Below the pieces are notes generated by a model that had not been told where the DNA came from, ran no database searches, and saw only the letters and a list, made by a program, of their open reading frames with translations. A stretch of 64,000 nt of DNA, from assembly GCF_020736705.1 (NCBI RefSeq), contig NZ_CP085990.1, positions 248,001-312,000 of the forward strand. The letters run 5' to 3'. Source of the DNA: Psychrobacter sanguinis. Its GTDB lineage: Bacteria > Pseudomonadota > Gammaproteobacteria > Pseudomonadales > Moraxellaceae. The first letter of the stretch is position 1. Each line of letters opens with the position of its first letter. Positions 39,403 through 48,966 of the stretch are shown here, piece after piece. The position numbers and the translations under genes were made by a program.

Positions 39403-40653
39403 TTACTTAATAATGGTACCTATTAAGTTAACTAAATGTTCTGCTATGTTATTTTTATCCATTTTTTCTAATTCAACAGGCTGTTTTTGATATTGTTCAG
39501 CAAAAAACACCGTCATCGCATTTTCATCACTGGCAAAGCCAATATCTGAACGTGACACATCATTACAAGCAATCATATCTAAGTTCTTAGATACCAACTT
39601 ACCTCGGGCATATTTTTCGACATCCTGAGTCTCAGCTGCAAAACCTACCATAAACATATCAGGATAATTGTGTGAAATAGTCGCTAAAATGTCTGGGTTC
39701 TTCACCAGCTCCAAAGTCATTTGCTCTTGAGTCTTCTTGATTTTTTGAGGTGCCGCATCCCGCGTACGATAATCTGCCACTGCTGCCGAGGCAATAAAAA
39801 TATCACATTCAGCTTGAGCAGACCTTTCCGCAGCTTGCATCATGTCATTGGCCGACAAAACATTCACACGTTGCACATCTAAAGGCGTCTCAAGCCCGAC
39901 CTTACCACCGGCTATTAAAGTGACTTCAGCACCAGCATCACGGCAAGCTCGCGCTAAGGCAAAGCCCATTTTGCCTGTTGAATGATTGGACAAAAATCTT
40001 ACAGGGTCAATGGACTCTATAGTTGGACCCGCTGTAATGGTCACTTTCTTGCCCGCCAAGTACTGCGGTGTCATGAGCTTAGCTTTAAAATTAATAACCC
40101 GTCTTAATAAAATCTCAGGCTCTGGCAATCGGCCAGCCCCCGTATCTCCACAAGCCTGTATGCCACTATCAGGCTTAATCATCTCATAGCCCATATCAGC
40201 TAAAGTTTGTACATTAAGTTGAACTGCAGGATGTGCCCACATTTGTTGATTCATTGCAGGAGCGACCATCACTGGAGCAGTCGTTGCCAGACATACGGTC
40301 GCCAATAGATCATCGGCCATACCCATTGCCAAACGCGCTAAAGTGTTGGCTGAAGCCGGTGCAATAACAATAAGATCCGCCCATTTTGCCAACTCGATGT
40401 GACCCATACCCGCTTCGGCTTTGGTATCTAGTAATTCAGTATGTACCTCATTACCGGTCAGTGCTTGTAGCGTCAATGGCGTAATAAACTGCTGCGCACC
40501 TTGGGTCATTATTACCCTAACTTCGAATCCAGCTTTGATCAGCAAGCGCGCCAACAAAGCAGATTTATAGGCAGCAATCCCACCGGTTATGGCGAGAATA
40601 ACGTTAGTGATATTTGGGGCAACAGGAACGACTGGAGTGAAGATTTGGCTCAT
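39403..40653 (-). CDS. coaBC: Phosphopantothenoylcysteine decarboxylase / phosphopantothenate-cysteine ligase
   Basis: Bifunctional coenzyme A enzyme. The N-terminal CoaC half (residues about 15-190) has ILAITGGIAAYKSALLARLL, the catalytic His region HIELAKWADLIVIAPASANT, the PAMNQQMWAHPAVQ clamp and ACGDTGAGRLPEP. The CoaB half (about 200-416) shows VTITAGPTIESIDPVRFLSN, STGKMGFALARAC and AAVADYR, the CTP-dependent ligase landmarks. Length (416) is typical. A GNAT gene lies upstream on the same strand, with radC divergent beyond it. Confidence 0.96.
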   Translation of the reverse strand: MSQIFTPVVPVAPNITNVILAITGGIAAYKSALLARLLIKAGFEVRVIMTQGAQQFITPLTLQALTGNEVHTELLDTKAEAGMGHIELAKWADLIVIAPASANTLARLAMGMADDLLATVCLATTAPVMVAPAMNQQMWAHPAVQLNVQTLADMGYEMIKPDSGIQACGDTGAGRLPEPEILLRRVINFKAKLMTPQYLAGKKVTITAGPTIESIDPVRFLSNHSTGKMGFALARACRDAGAEVTLIAGGKVGLETPLDVQRVNVLSANDMMQAAERSAQAECDIFIASAAVADYRTRDAAPQKIKKTQEQMTLELVKNPDILATISHNYPDMFMVGFAAETQDVEKYARGKLVSKNLDMIACNDVSRSDIGFASDENAMTVFFAEQYQKQPVELEKMDKNNIAEHLVNLIGTIIK

Positions 40654-40834
40654 AACTGAGGATTACCTTAAAGGACAAAATGCAAAAGCCTAATAATCAA
40701 GTGATATAAAGCGATAGATGGTTTCACAGCACTAATTAATAGCATTTAATAAAATGTGCTTATGGTAACAAGTTTCAGGGGCCTTTGGATAGATTTAATA
40801 ATCCCATTTATAAAAGCCCTGCCTGCTATAACGA

Positions 40835-41293
40835 CTATAAAGGTAAGTCCTTACGGTACTGAACCACGTCGGTTTGTTGGGCTAATTTGTCGTACAAGTA
40901 ACGCGCGGTTCTATTATCCGCATTGGTCACCCAGTACACACGATTGCAATTATGCGCTTCGGCAAACTGATACACCTGCTCAATCAGCATTAGCCCTATG
41001 CCCAAACCTCTAGCCGCGCTATCAACATACAAGTCTTCAAGATAGCAGCAGTCTGTAGTGTTCCAAGTATTGGGGTGCAGTACCACATGGGTAATACCGA
41101 CAAGCTTAGTACCCTTAAATGCCCCGAACCCATAAATAGGCACATCATGGTCTAATATCTTTGACCAAGTGGCCTCAGTCACCTCTGCCGTTAACACAGT
41201 TTTATAGAAACTTAAATAAGCTTGCCAGTACTTATGCCAATCAGAATAATCTGATTCAGTGAGGGGTTTAATAGTTATTTCATTGGTTTTCAT
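40835..41293 (-). CDS. GNAT family N-acetyltransferase
   Basis: A 152-residue single-domain GNAT. The acetyl-CoA loop is RGLGIGLMLIEQV (R/Q-x-x-G-x-G/A), preceded by the strand CYLEDLYVDSAA and followed by VYWVTNADNRTARYLYDKLA, a pattern seen in diamine or aminoglycoside-like acetyltransferases. The acceptor is unknown. Upstream on the same strand of coaBC with a 181-bp gap. The start MKTNEITIKPLTESDY is normal for the family. Confidence 0.88.
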   Translation of the reverse strand: MKTNEITIKPLTESDYSDWHKYWQAYLSFYKTVLTAEVTEATWSKILDHDVPIYGFGAFKGTKLVGITHVVLHPNTWNTTDCCYLEDLYVDSAARGLGIGLMLIEQVYQFAEAHNCNRVYWVTNADNRTARYLYDKLAQQTDVVQYRKDLPL

Positions 41294-41403
41294 TTAAGAC
41301 ATATCCAAGATATTAGGTAAATAATAAAATTCACAGTAAAACGGCTCATAGCGATTTTCAAAACATAGATAAGATAAACTTAATTTTATTTATTTAAAAT
41401 AGG

Positions 41404-41414
41404 TATAATATAAT
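41404..41414 (+). promoter_or_regulatory. Two overlapping -10-like TATAAT boxes before radC
   Basis: TATAAT occurs at 41404-41409 and again at 41409-41414. No good -35 hexamer is seen at the right distance, so the assignment is tentative. Initiation here would give radC a leader of about 240 nt that includes the 15-bp repeat array. Confidence 0.4.
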
Positions 41415-41460
41415 ACATACCTTTACCCGATTCTACCGCACTAACCGACTAGACATTGAC

Positions 41461-41595
41461 TTAATAAATACCGACTTGATAAATACCGGTTTAGTAAATA
41501 AAGGTTTAACAAACATAGACCTAATAAACATCATTGTTGTAAACACTAACGTTATAAAAGCTAATCTTATAAGCACTGGCCTTTCAAAAGTTGAA
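41461..41595 (+). repeat. Degenerate 15-bp tandem repeat (9 units) upstream of radC
   Basis: Nine consecutive 15-bp units run from 41461 to 41595. The first four (41461, 41476, 41491, 41506) are most alike, sharing TTA/TTG-x-TAAATA-type words and ending GAC or GGT; later ones drift. Because the unit is a multiple of three, one frame encodes a pentapeptide series such as LINTD, LINTG, LVNKG, LTNID, LINII, VVNTN. A frame opening with TTG at 41476 runs to a stop at 41671-41673, overlapping the radC start in another frame. Whether it is translated is unknown. Confidence 0.75.
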
Positions 41596-41662
41596 ACCTA
41601 CCCGTCTCACGATAATACCTTCATCACTTTTCCCTTGCTCTACTCAAACACAGGCTTAAATA

Positions 41663-42343
41663 ATGGCGATTAAAGACTGGCACGAAGACGATCGACCGCG
41701 AGAAAAACTGCTTAAACACGGGCCTGAGTATTTAACTGATGCTGAGATATTGGCCATATTTCTGCGCACGGGCACCAAAGCGCAGTCTGCCATCGAACTT
41801 GCCCGCAGCTTAATTGATAAATTTGGCAGTATTGCCGAGCTATTAGTAGCCCCAAAAGAGGAGGTATTGGCCTATCATGGCATTGGCACGGCAAAGTATG
41901 CACAGTTACTCGCCAGTCTTGAGATTGGCAAACGTTACTTAGACAGCGAGTTAAAGTCTGGCAATAGTCTGAACCGGTCACAAGTGGTGAAAGACTATAT
42001 CACCACTCAATTGCGCCGTGAGACCAATGAAGTATTCGCCGTATTGTGTCTAGACAATGGATTAAATCTTTTAGATTTTAAAGTTCTTTTTGTGGGCGGT
42101 ATTTCTTCTTGCTCAGTATGTATCAAACAAGTGTTACGCCATGGTTTAGAGCAGGGTTCTAGCCAACTTATAATAGCTCACAATCACCCTAATCAAGATG
42201 CCACACCTTCTGACGCTGATATTCATTTAACCGAAACCTTAAAGCAGGCCTGCCAAGCCATTGACTTAAGCCTAGTCGATCATATTATTGTCGGACGCAA
42301 TGACACCCTTTCTTTTGCAGAAACGGGGACTTTTCCCTTTTAA
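41663..42343 (+). CDS. radC: RadC family JAB/MPN-domain protein
   Basis: A 226-residue RadC-type protein. N-terminal helix-hairpin-helix-like region (LLKHGPEYLTDAEILAIFL and AYHGIGTAKYAQLLASLEI) is followed by the JAMM metalloprotease-like core, with the Zn motif HNHPNQDATPSDAD at about residues 172-185. Despite the old name, a direct DNA-repair role is not established. The ATG at 41663 overlaps the end of a short repeat-encoded frame. The gene is divergent from the GNAT-coaBC pair, a frequent radC/coaBC neighbourhood. Confidence 0.93.
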   Translation: MAIKDWHEDDRPREKLLKHGPEYLTDAEILAIFLRTGTKAQSAIELARSLIDKFGSIAELLVAPKEEVLAYHGIGTAKYAQLLASLEIGKRYLDSELKSGNSLNRSQVVKDYITTQLRRETNEVFAVLCLDNGLNLLDFKVLFVGGISSCSVCIKQVLRHGLEQGSSQLIIAHNHPNQDATPSDADIHLTETLKQACQAIDLSLVDHIIVGRNDTLSFAETGTFPF

Positions 42344-42790
42344 TCAGACTCAACTAATTGCATAATTCCAAGGTTTAAAACTACCATCATGGTTGATTGA
42401 TAGCGAACTTATTAAAAAGCTTAAAAATAAATGCTACGAAATTAACCAATTGTAAAGATTCTAGTCTTGATTATCTCTTTCTACCTACTTACTCTGTAAC
42501 ATAGATATTATTTTCTTTATTAGTGGCAGACTCTATTAATGGTTATTTAAATAGTTGTTCAAATGGCTGTCTAAATCATCTACCTATCATTATTTATTAA
42601 TTAGATCGGTACATACAATTATATGGATGGATCGGTAAATAGATTGATGAGCAGATTAATAGGTAATCATCAATTAATAAGTAGTCATTAAAGAGCCAAC
42701 AATAGTGAAGAGACGGTATTTATAAAGAAGTGCAAATAATAAAACATAAGCTTCTGAATCTAACTTATTTTAATTTTTAGGGTGCAAACT
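42344..42790. other. Intergenic region between radC and fadE
   Basis: About 440 bp, AT-rich, with no clear terminator after radC. A loose direct repeat of about 22 bp starts with GATCGGTA at 42604 and again at 42630. Words like TAAATAG and ATTAATAG recur further on. The fadE promoter should lie here. No gene is recognised. Confidence 0.45.
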
Positions 42791-45586
42791 ATGACAACTT
42801 TAACCTTAGTTGGCTTTTTTATACTCGCCATACTATTGCAGCTGTTTGCTTTACTATTGGTATTTTTATACGGTTTAAGCCGCACTGTAGGCGCAGCTTT
42901 AATTATTATTATTGCTGTTGTGGCCGCTATTATCGCCCCCTGGTCATTATTACTGGGCGTGCCATTGATCATAGGCAGCTTGCTTGTATTAATTCCGCCT
43001 TTACGTCAATCATTAATCAGTAATACGGCCTATAACACCTTGGCTGGGGCAATGCCAAGTATGAGTGATACTGAACGTGAAGCTTTAGATGCCGGTACCA
43101 GTTGGTGGGAAAAAGAGCTCTTCATGGGTGCGCCCGACTGGAATAAATTTGCCAACTTCAAACATCCGACGTTGTCAGAAAAAGAGCAGTCATTCATTGA
43201 CAATGAAGTGGAAACCTTATGTTCCATGTTAGATGAGTGGCAAATCCATCATCATGATAAAGATCTATCGCCAGAAGCTTGGCAATATATTAAAGACAAT
43301 GGATTCTTAGGTTTAATTATCCCTGAAAGCTACGGCGGACGTGAATTCACACCTTATGCTCAAAGCCGTATCATGAGTAAAATTGCGTCACGTAGCTTAA
43401 CCGCAGCAGTAAGCTGTATGGTGCCAAACTCCTTAGGTCCAGGTGAGCTATTGATGCACTATGGTACTGAGGAACAAAAGCAGCGCTGGTTGCCAGGTTT
43501 AGCAAATGGTACTGAAATTCCTTGCTTTGGTCTAACAGGTCCTGAAGCAGGCTCAGATGCCGGCGCTATCCCCGATACTGGGGTAGTCTGTTATGGTATG
43601 TATGAAGGCCGTGAAGTATTGGGTCTAAATATGACTTTCTCTAAACGCTGGATTACCCTTGCCCCGATAGCCACTGTGGTTGGTTTGGCTTTCAAACTTC
43701 ATGACCCTGACGGCTTATTAGGCGATAAAAATAAAACCGATTATGGCATTACTTGTGCTCTAATTCCGGCCAGCTACGAAGGTGTTAAGACTGGTGAACG
43801 TCATAACCCTGGCTCACCGTTTATGAATGGTACCGTGGTGGGCAAAGATGTGTTTATCCCGCTTGATTTCATTATCGGTGGTATTGAAAACGCTGGTAGA
43901 GGTTGGCGCATGCTAATGGAGTGTTTGGCGGTAGGTCGTGGTATATCATTGCCCGCCCTCTCTACTTCTGCAGGCGAAATGACCTACTTGACTGTGGGTG
44001 CATTTGCTAAGGTTCGTGAGCAGTTCAAAATACCTGTTGGTAAATTTGAAGGGGTACAAGAAGCCAGTAGTAATATTGCCAGCAGTACTTATATGCTAGA
44101 GTCGTTCCGTCACTTAGTCACTTGTGGTTTAAATGAAGGCGGTACTCCATCAGTCATGACCGCTATGGCCAAATACTATGCGACTGAGACCATGCGCGGT
44201 CTGGTCAACGATGGTATGGACATCGTGGGTGGTCGTGCTATTCAGTTAGGCCCTCGTAACTTCTTAGCCCTACCTTATCAAGCGATTCCAGTGTCTATCA
44301 CAGTGGAAGGCGCTAACATTCTAACCCGTTCATTGATGATTTTTGGTCAAGGTGCCATGCGTTGTCACCCTTACCTATTTGAAGAGTTACAACTGCTTCA
44401 AAGCGATGATAAAAAAGAAGCACAACGCAAATTTGATGACATGTTCTTCAAGCACTTAGGCTATACCTTTAATCGCGGTGCGAAGTCCTTTGTGGCCGGC
44501 TATTTTGGTGGCAGTGGTAGCGCACCTAAGTATGCGGATAGCTTCACCCGCCCTTACTACAAAAAGATTAACCGTTTGAGCGCCAACTTTGCGTTAACGG
44601 CTGATATGGCACTTGGCATACTTGCGGGTGACCTAAAACGTAAAGAGATGCTGTCAGGACGTTTGGCTGACATTCATGCACATTTATTCATTATGACTGC
44701 CATCTTGCAATATTATGCCCATGGTAGCCAGTCGGAGTCAGAGCAACTTCATGCTCGTTTAGCGTTAGAGAAATCTTTATATATCATTCAGGAAGCATTC
44801 TTTGAGATATTTGAGAACTTCCCTAATCGTATGGCAGCAAGCTTAGTTAAGTTTGTGTGTTTCCCAGGTGGCGACTTCACAGACAAGCCCAGTGATGACC
44901 TTAAACGTCAAGTTGGTGAACTTATTATGCTTGATGGCAAGGAGAACCCTTTCCGCGAGCAGATTAAAAGTCTGGTTTACTACACCACCAATCCTGAAGA
45001 CAACACCGGTCGTATCGAAAATGCTTATCAGACCTTGCTTCAAGTTGAACCTTTATGGCAGAAATTCAAAAAATCTGAACACAAAGGTAAGTTTGTGGGC
45101 TTAACTTTTGAAGATCATGTACTGACTGCTCTAAAAGAGGGTGTGATTACTGAAGCAGAATCAGAGCAGCTGATCGAATATAATGCGATACGTTTCGATG
45201 CACTATTAACTGATGTTTTCGATGAGCATCTCATTCATGCTTTACCACGTGAAAACCCACACACGCTTGAGAATGCTGCAGGTAACTTAACGCCTTATGT
45301 TATTGAAGAGATTGAGAATCCTACATCATCTTCAGCAGCTACTCACTCTAGCCAGCCTGTTCAATCTGAGATACAAGAAGAAACAGGCGATGCCAATAGT
45401 GCTCATGGCTATGAACAAGATGGGGATGTCGAAATGACCTCTGAACAGAACAGCGTAGAGGAACAAGTAGACCAAACAGATTTTAATGAGGCGCACCAAA
45501 ATGACCCTCGTTTGCGTGATGCAGAAATGACTCTAGAACAACGTATGGCCAGAAATCATGCCGATAAGCAGCGCCATAATAAGTAG
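42791..45586 (+). CDS. fadE: Acyl-CoA dehydrogenase FadE
   Basis: First step of fatty-acid beta-oxidation: flavin-dependent oxidation of acyl-CoA to trans-2-enoyl-CoA. I place the start at the ATG 42791 because AGGGTG sits just upstream; a GTG at 42782 would add three residues. About 931 residues. Residues 1-75 hold three hydrophobic segments, then the FadE core: GFLGLIIPESYGG, CFGLTGPEAGSDAGAIPD, RWITLAPIATV, GRGWRMLMECLAVGR, and the DUF1974-like C-terminal domain (LSANFALTADMAL onward). The last about 90 residues are Glu/Gln/Asn-rich and exceed E. coli FadE (814). Followed by a strong terminator. Confidence 0.93.
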   Translation: MTTLTLVGFFILAILLQLFALLLVFLYGLSRTVGAALIIIIAVVAAIIAPWSLLLGVPLIIGSLLVLIPPLRQSLISNTAYNTLAGAMPSMSDTEREALDAGTSWWEKELFMGAPDWNKFANFKHPTLSEKEQSFIDNEVETLCSMLDEWQIHHHDKDLSPEAWQYIKDNGFLGLIIPESYGGREFTPYAQSRIMSKIASRSLTAAVSCMVPNSLGPGELLMHYGTEEQKQRWLPGLANGTEIPCFGLTGPEAGSDAGAIPDTGVVCYGMYEGREVLGLNMTFSKRWITLAPIATVVGLAFKLHDPDGLLGDKNKTDYGITCALIPASYEGVKTGERHNPGSPFMNGTVVGKDVFIPLDFIIGGIENAGRGWRMLMECLAVGRGISLPALSTSAGEMTYLTVGAFAKVREQFKIPVGKFEGVQEASSNIASSTYMLESFRHLVTCGLNEGGTPSVMTAMAKYYATETMRGLVNDGMDIVGGRAIQLGPRNFLALPYQAIPVSITVEGANILTRSLMIFGQGAMRCHPYLFEELQLLQSDDKKEAQRKFDDMFFKHLGYTFNRGAKSFVAGYFGGSGSAPKYADSFTRPYYKKINRLSANFALTADMALGILAGDLKRKEMLSGRLADIHAHLFIMTAILQYYAHGSQSESEQLHARLALEKSLYIIQEAFFEIFENFPNRMAASLVKFVCFPGGDFTDKPSDDLKRQVGELIMLDGKENPFREQIKSLVYYTTNPEDNTGRIENAYQTLLQVEPLWQKFKKSEHKGKFVGLTFEDHVLTALKEGVITEAESEQLIEYNAIRFDALLTDVFDEHLIHALPRENPHTLENAAGNLTPYVIEEIENPTSSSAATHSSQPVQSEIQEETGDANSAHGYEQDGDVEMTSEQNSVEEQVDQTDFNEAHQNDPRLRDAEMTLEQRMARNHADKQRHNK

Positions 45587-45924
45587 TATTTATGGCTATG
45601 GCTTATGGCTAAGTATCGTCCCTGCATTAAGTACTAAATGCTAAAAGCTAAATATAAAAAACCGTGCCTAGAGCACGGTTTTTTATTATGTATTCAATTG
45701 ATGAGATTTTCCTAATGCTTTTCATTAATTCCTCATCAATCCTACGGTCCATCGCTATATACTGATTTTGACAGACTTTGTTTAACAAACTGCTTTTTTT
45801 CTACTATAGCCATAACTTAACGGTGCTAATACGCTCGGTATTATAAGCCTGTTTAACTTTTAGCTTTCACATTTAGGTGTTAATTATCTAAACATCCTAT
45901 TCACTTGAAGAGCGATTTCAGTTT
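45587..45924. other. Intergenic region, fadE terminator and M23 gene leader
   Basis: 338 bp holding the fadE terminator and the presumed promoter of the M23 peptidase gene. Apart from the terminator I see no further structure or gene. Confidence 0.45.
45656..45686 (+). terminator. Intrinsic terminator after fadE
   Basis: ACCGTGC (45661-45667) pairs with GCACGGT (45673-45679), extended by A-T pairs, followed by a T-rich run. It lies 75 bp past the fadE stop. Confidence 0.9.
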
Positions 45925-46524
45925 ATGACCTATTCCAATGCTGCTAATCAAAGCACACCCCCATCTGGCTCAAATGGACCCATAGCCTTACTGAAACGTC
46001 TGCTTAAAATCTTGTTACTGCTAGGGGTGGGGTATTTGGCCTTTGTATATTCAGCAGACATTCGTCAACAGTTAACCACGTATGTTGGCAATGCAATGCG
46101 ATATAGCAAACTGATAAAACAAGACCCGCCTCAGCCAAATAGCTTACCTACGCCTATCCCAAACGCTCATTTAACCGATACTTGGGGAGCGGCTCGAAGT
46201 GGAGGGCGTCATCATGAAGGCATAGATATTTTTGCAGCACAAGGAACACCTATTCATAGCACGACCCCAGGTATCGTACGAAAAGTAGGCACAGATTCGT
46301 TGGGCGGTAATGTTGTCTCTATATTGGGTCCAGGCGGGGTCGGTCACTATTACGCTCACCTGCAGCAATTTGCTGATATTCAGCCTGGTGACTGGGTAGA
46401 AGTGGGCACTGTCTTGGGCTATGTTGGTGATAGTGGCAACGCCAAAGGCACCCCGCCCCATGTACATTATGGCATCTATACCCAATCAGGTGCTGTTAAT
46501 CCCTACCCACTACTGGCGAAATGA
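45925..46524 (+). CDS. M23 family (LytM-type) metallopeptidase, membrane-anchored
   Basis: A 199-residue protein with one N-terminal membrane segment (LLKILLLLGVGYLAFVY, residues about 27-43) and a periplasmic M23 domain. The zinc motif H-x-x-x-D is GRHHEGIDIFAAQGTPI (around residue 92), and H-x-H is PPHVHYGIY (around residue 180), so all catalytic ligands are present. The spacing GNVVSILGPGG and GDWVEVGTVLGYVG is typical of lysostaphin-like beta-lytic endopeptidases. It could cut peptidoglycan cross-links or activate amidases. Convergent with the cytochrome c gene. Confidence 0.9.
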   Translation: MTYSNAANQSTPPSGSNGPIALLKRLLKILLLLGVGYLAFVYSADIRQQLTTYVGNAMRYSKLIKQDPPQPNSLPTPIPNAHLTDTWGAARSGGRHHEGIDIFAAQGTPIHSTTPGIVRKVGTDSLGGNVVSILGPGGVGHYYAHLQQFADIQPGDWVEVGTVLGYVGDSGNAKGTPPHVHYGIYTQSGAVNPYPLLAK

Positions 46525-46637
46525 CTATGATAGAGTTAATAATAGAGTGAATAAACAAGGACGAAGTGAACTTCGGAGAAATAAACATGAGTAAAATACA
46601 CCTCAGTATTCACCAAAATTCACTTCCAAATATGGGG

Positions 46638-47150
46638 CTACTTAGTTTCTTCAGCGACAGGCGGTGCTTCTCGGCCTAAAGTAGACAAATAGGCGATAAT
46701 GTCTTGTCTGTCTTTGGCATTCGGTATTGGGTCTGACAGCATACGTGTGTCTGCCAATACTGCTTCAGGATCTGCGATATAAGAATCTAGCGTTTTGGCA
46801 TCCCATACCCAATGTGCTTTTTCTAGCGCTTCACTGTATTTGTAATCCTTTAGTTGTGCCGACGGCGCCATATAGACCCCAATCAACTGTGGGCCTTTTT
46901 TATTGCTGCCTGGCTTTAGCGTATGACACTGGCTACACTGGTCCTCATAAAGCTGCTCACCTCTATAACTATCCCCTGCCTCATAGACGGGAGCAGTGAC
47001 TTGAGCACGATGATCAGGCGGGGTCGGTGTACAGCCCACACTCAGAGCAGTTAAACCTGACAATAATAATGAAACGCTTAACTTCTTGACGCTTAGACGG
47101 TACTTTGAGTGTTGGACACTAGCGTGTGGGCTATAAATTTTTAACATCAT
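46638..47150 (-). CDS. c-type cytochrome lipoprotein
   Basis: A small cytochrome c. I choose the ATG at 47150, which has AAGTGAG just upstream; a TTG at 47189 would add 13 residues. The signal region KKLSVSLLLSGLTALSVGC ends in a lipobox, so the protein is probably anchored in the inner or outer membrane facing the periplasm. One haem site, C-S-Q-C-H, lies in YEDQCSQCHTLKPGSNKKGP, and the axial Met is probably in DTRMLSDPIP. The fold is class I (NAKDRQDIIAYLSTLG). The electron partner is unknown. It lies 79 bp after epmB on the same strand. Confidence 0.88.
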   Translation of the reverse strand: MMLKIYSPHASVQHSKYRLSVKKLSVSLLLSGLTALSVGCTPTPPDHRAQVTAPVYEAGDSYRGEQLYEDQCSQCHTLKPGSNKKGPQLIGVYMAPSAQLKDYKYSEALEKAHWVWDAKTLDSYIADPEAVLADTRMLSDPIPNAKDRQDIIAYLSTLGREAPPVAEETK

Positions 47151-47229
47151 CAACTCACTTATAAGGATAGGTATTACTAAAGTTGGCAAGGTTAGAGACT
47201 GCTAACTCAAAGAAGACTATTTTACGCCA

Positions 47230-48345
47230 TTAATAATGATTGTATAGGTCTACTGGCGTTTTAAAGGGTCGGTTAGGAAGCTCTTGTACCAATTTTGGCA
47301 CTAAATACCCCGGTAACTGCTGCAACATTTCCCAATATAACTCAACAGCTCGGCGCTGAGTCATATCAAAATGAGCTGCGCCTTCTACTTTGTCCAACAG
47401 ATGCAAATAATAAGGCAACACGCCTGCTGCAAAAAGTTGCTCGCTTAAGTCAACTTGTACCGACACTGAGTCATTAATTCCTGCTAACAGTACCGTCTGA
47501 TTCAATAAGGTAATGCCTTTTTGCCGTGCTTGTAGCAAATAATTGGCTGTATGCTCATCAATCTCATTGGCATGGTTGGTATGCACCACCATAACGATTT
47601 GGCAGCGACTGGCTTGTAACCGAGATAAGAGCTCTGAGTCTAATCGCTCCGGAATGACGATAGGCAATCGCGTATGAATCCGTATGGTGCTAATTTGCGG
47701 CAAAGCTTCTAACGCGTCTAGCCATAAAAATAAACGTCGATTTGACAGGCTCAACGGGTCGCCACCACTCAATAACACTTCTCGAATCTCAGGATGTTGA
47801 CCAATATAATCTTGGATAAGCTCAAGCTGCTCTGATTTTGGCAAGTTTCCTTGATAATCAAAGTGTTGTCTAAAGCAGTAACGGCAATGAATGGCACAGG
47901 CACCGGTAACGGTCACTAAGACTCGAGAATGATATTTATGTAACAAACCTTTAATGGGGTTTTGTTCATTTTCAGCTAAAGGATCGGTCACATAACCGCT
48001 AATCTTAGCCTGCTCAAGCTTACTGGGCAGTACTTGTAGCAGCAGAGGATCTTTAGGATCACCCTTTTTCATCTTAGCCACAAAAGCCTTAGGCACACGT
48101 AAACCAAAGCCTTTAGGGATATAAAGTTCAGACTTAATATCAGATAATTCTAAAATAGCTAGCAACTGATCTATATCTGTAATAACATCTGCAACTTGTG
48201 TTTGCCAACTGATAGGCTGATTACTCGTAGCTTTCTCCTTAAATTTGTCATTCGAATTAAGCTCAGATGAGCCAGTAGCGACTGATGTAATAAGGATTTG
48301 CTTGTTTTTTTGTTCGGGTAAATGGTTTATCATGGGACTCATCAT
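47230..48345 (-). CDS. epmB: EF-P (R)-beta-lysine synthase EpmB (lysine 2,3-aminomutase family)
   Basis: Radical-SAM, PLP-dependent enzyme that makes (R)-beta-lysine for EF-P modification. The 371-residue product carries the cluster motif CAIHCRYCFRQHFDY (C-x3-C-x2-C), then REVLLSGGDPLSL, TIRIHTRLPIVIPERL, the PLP region around LLNQTVLLAGIN and YYLHLLDKVEGAAHFD. The first about 30 residues are variable. It is divergent from efp with only 45 bp between starts, the classical functional pairing; epmA, which attaches the lysine, is not in the window. Confidence 0.95.
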   Translation of the reverse strand: MMSPMINHLPEQKNKQILITSVATGSSELNSNDKFKEKATSNQPISWQTQVADVITDIDQLLAILELSDIKSELYIPKGFGLRVPKAFVAKMKKGDPKDPLLLQVLPSKLEQAKISGYVTDPLAENEQNPIKGLLHKYHSRVLVTVTGACAIHCRYCFRQHFDYQGNLPKSEQLELIQDYIGQHPEIREVLLSGGDPLSLSNRRLFLWLDALEALPQISTIRIHTRLPIVIPERLDSELLSRLQASRCQIVMVVHTNHANEIDEHTANYLLQARQKGITLLNQTVLLAGINDSVSVQVDLSEQLFAAGVLPYYLHLLDKVEGAAHFDMTQRRAVELYWEMLQQLPGYLVPKLVQELPNRPFKTPVDLYNHY

Positions 48346-48390
48346 ATTTGATTTTTTGTCATTAATTTGAAATGTATCAGGAGCAATATT

Positions 48391-48966
48391 GTGGCAAGTT
48401 TTTCAACTAACGAATTTAAAGCCGGTCTTAAAGTTATGTACGATGGCCATCCTTGTGCCATTATCGATAACGAATTTGTTAAGCCAGGCAAAGGCCAAGC
48501 TTTTAACCGCGTCAAATTACGTAACTTGCGCACGGGCAAAGTATTGGAGCAAACTTTCAAATCAGGCGACAGCTTAGATGCAGCAGATGTTGTAGATACT
48601 GAAATGAACTATCTATATAACGATGGTGAGTTTTGGCATTTCATGCACCCTGAGACCTTTGAGCAATTGCAAGCAGATGCTAATGCAATGGCGGATGCGA
48701 AGCAATGGTTAAAAGAGAACGGCAACGATTTATGCACCATCACTCTATTCAACGGTGTGCCTTTATCAGTGACTGCACCAAACTTTGTTGAGCTTGAAAT
48801 CGTTGAAACTGATCCAGGCGTTCGTGGTGATACATCTGGTGGCGGTGGTAAGCCTGCTCGCTTAGAAACGGGTGCTGTGGTTCGTGTGCCTTTATTCGTA
48901 CAACAAAATGAAGTAGTACGTGTAGATACTCGTACAGGTGATTACCAAACTCGCGTTAGTCAGTAA
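48391..48966 (+). CDS. efp: Elongation factor P
   Basis: Translation factor that relieves ribosome stalling at polyproline. I place the start at the GTG 48391, giving [15 protein letters not shown] as in other EF-Ps, with AGGAG at 48379-48383; the frame remains open upstream (to 48367) but that adds a non-conserved octapeptide. The 191-residue product has the modification loop [13 protein letters not shown], with Lys34 as the lysylation target of EpmA/EpmB, then the two OB domains ending [13 protein letters not shown]. epmB is directly divergent, so the modification system and its substrate are linked. Confidence 0.97.
   Translation: MASFSTNEFKAGLKVMYDGHPCAIIDNEFVKPGKGQAFNRVKLRNLRTGKVLEQTFKSGDSLDAADVVDTEMNYLYNDGEFWHFMHPETFEQLQADANAMADAKQWLKENGNDLCTITLFNGVPLSVTAPNFVELEIVETDPGVRGDTSGGGGKPARLETGAVVRVPLFVQQNEVVRVDTRTGDYQTRVSQ

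Noticed and set aside
41476..41673. A 65-codon frame before radC
   Set aside because: Not called as a gene: TTG start, no ribosome-binding site, repeat-encoded. Kept as a repeat and a finding.
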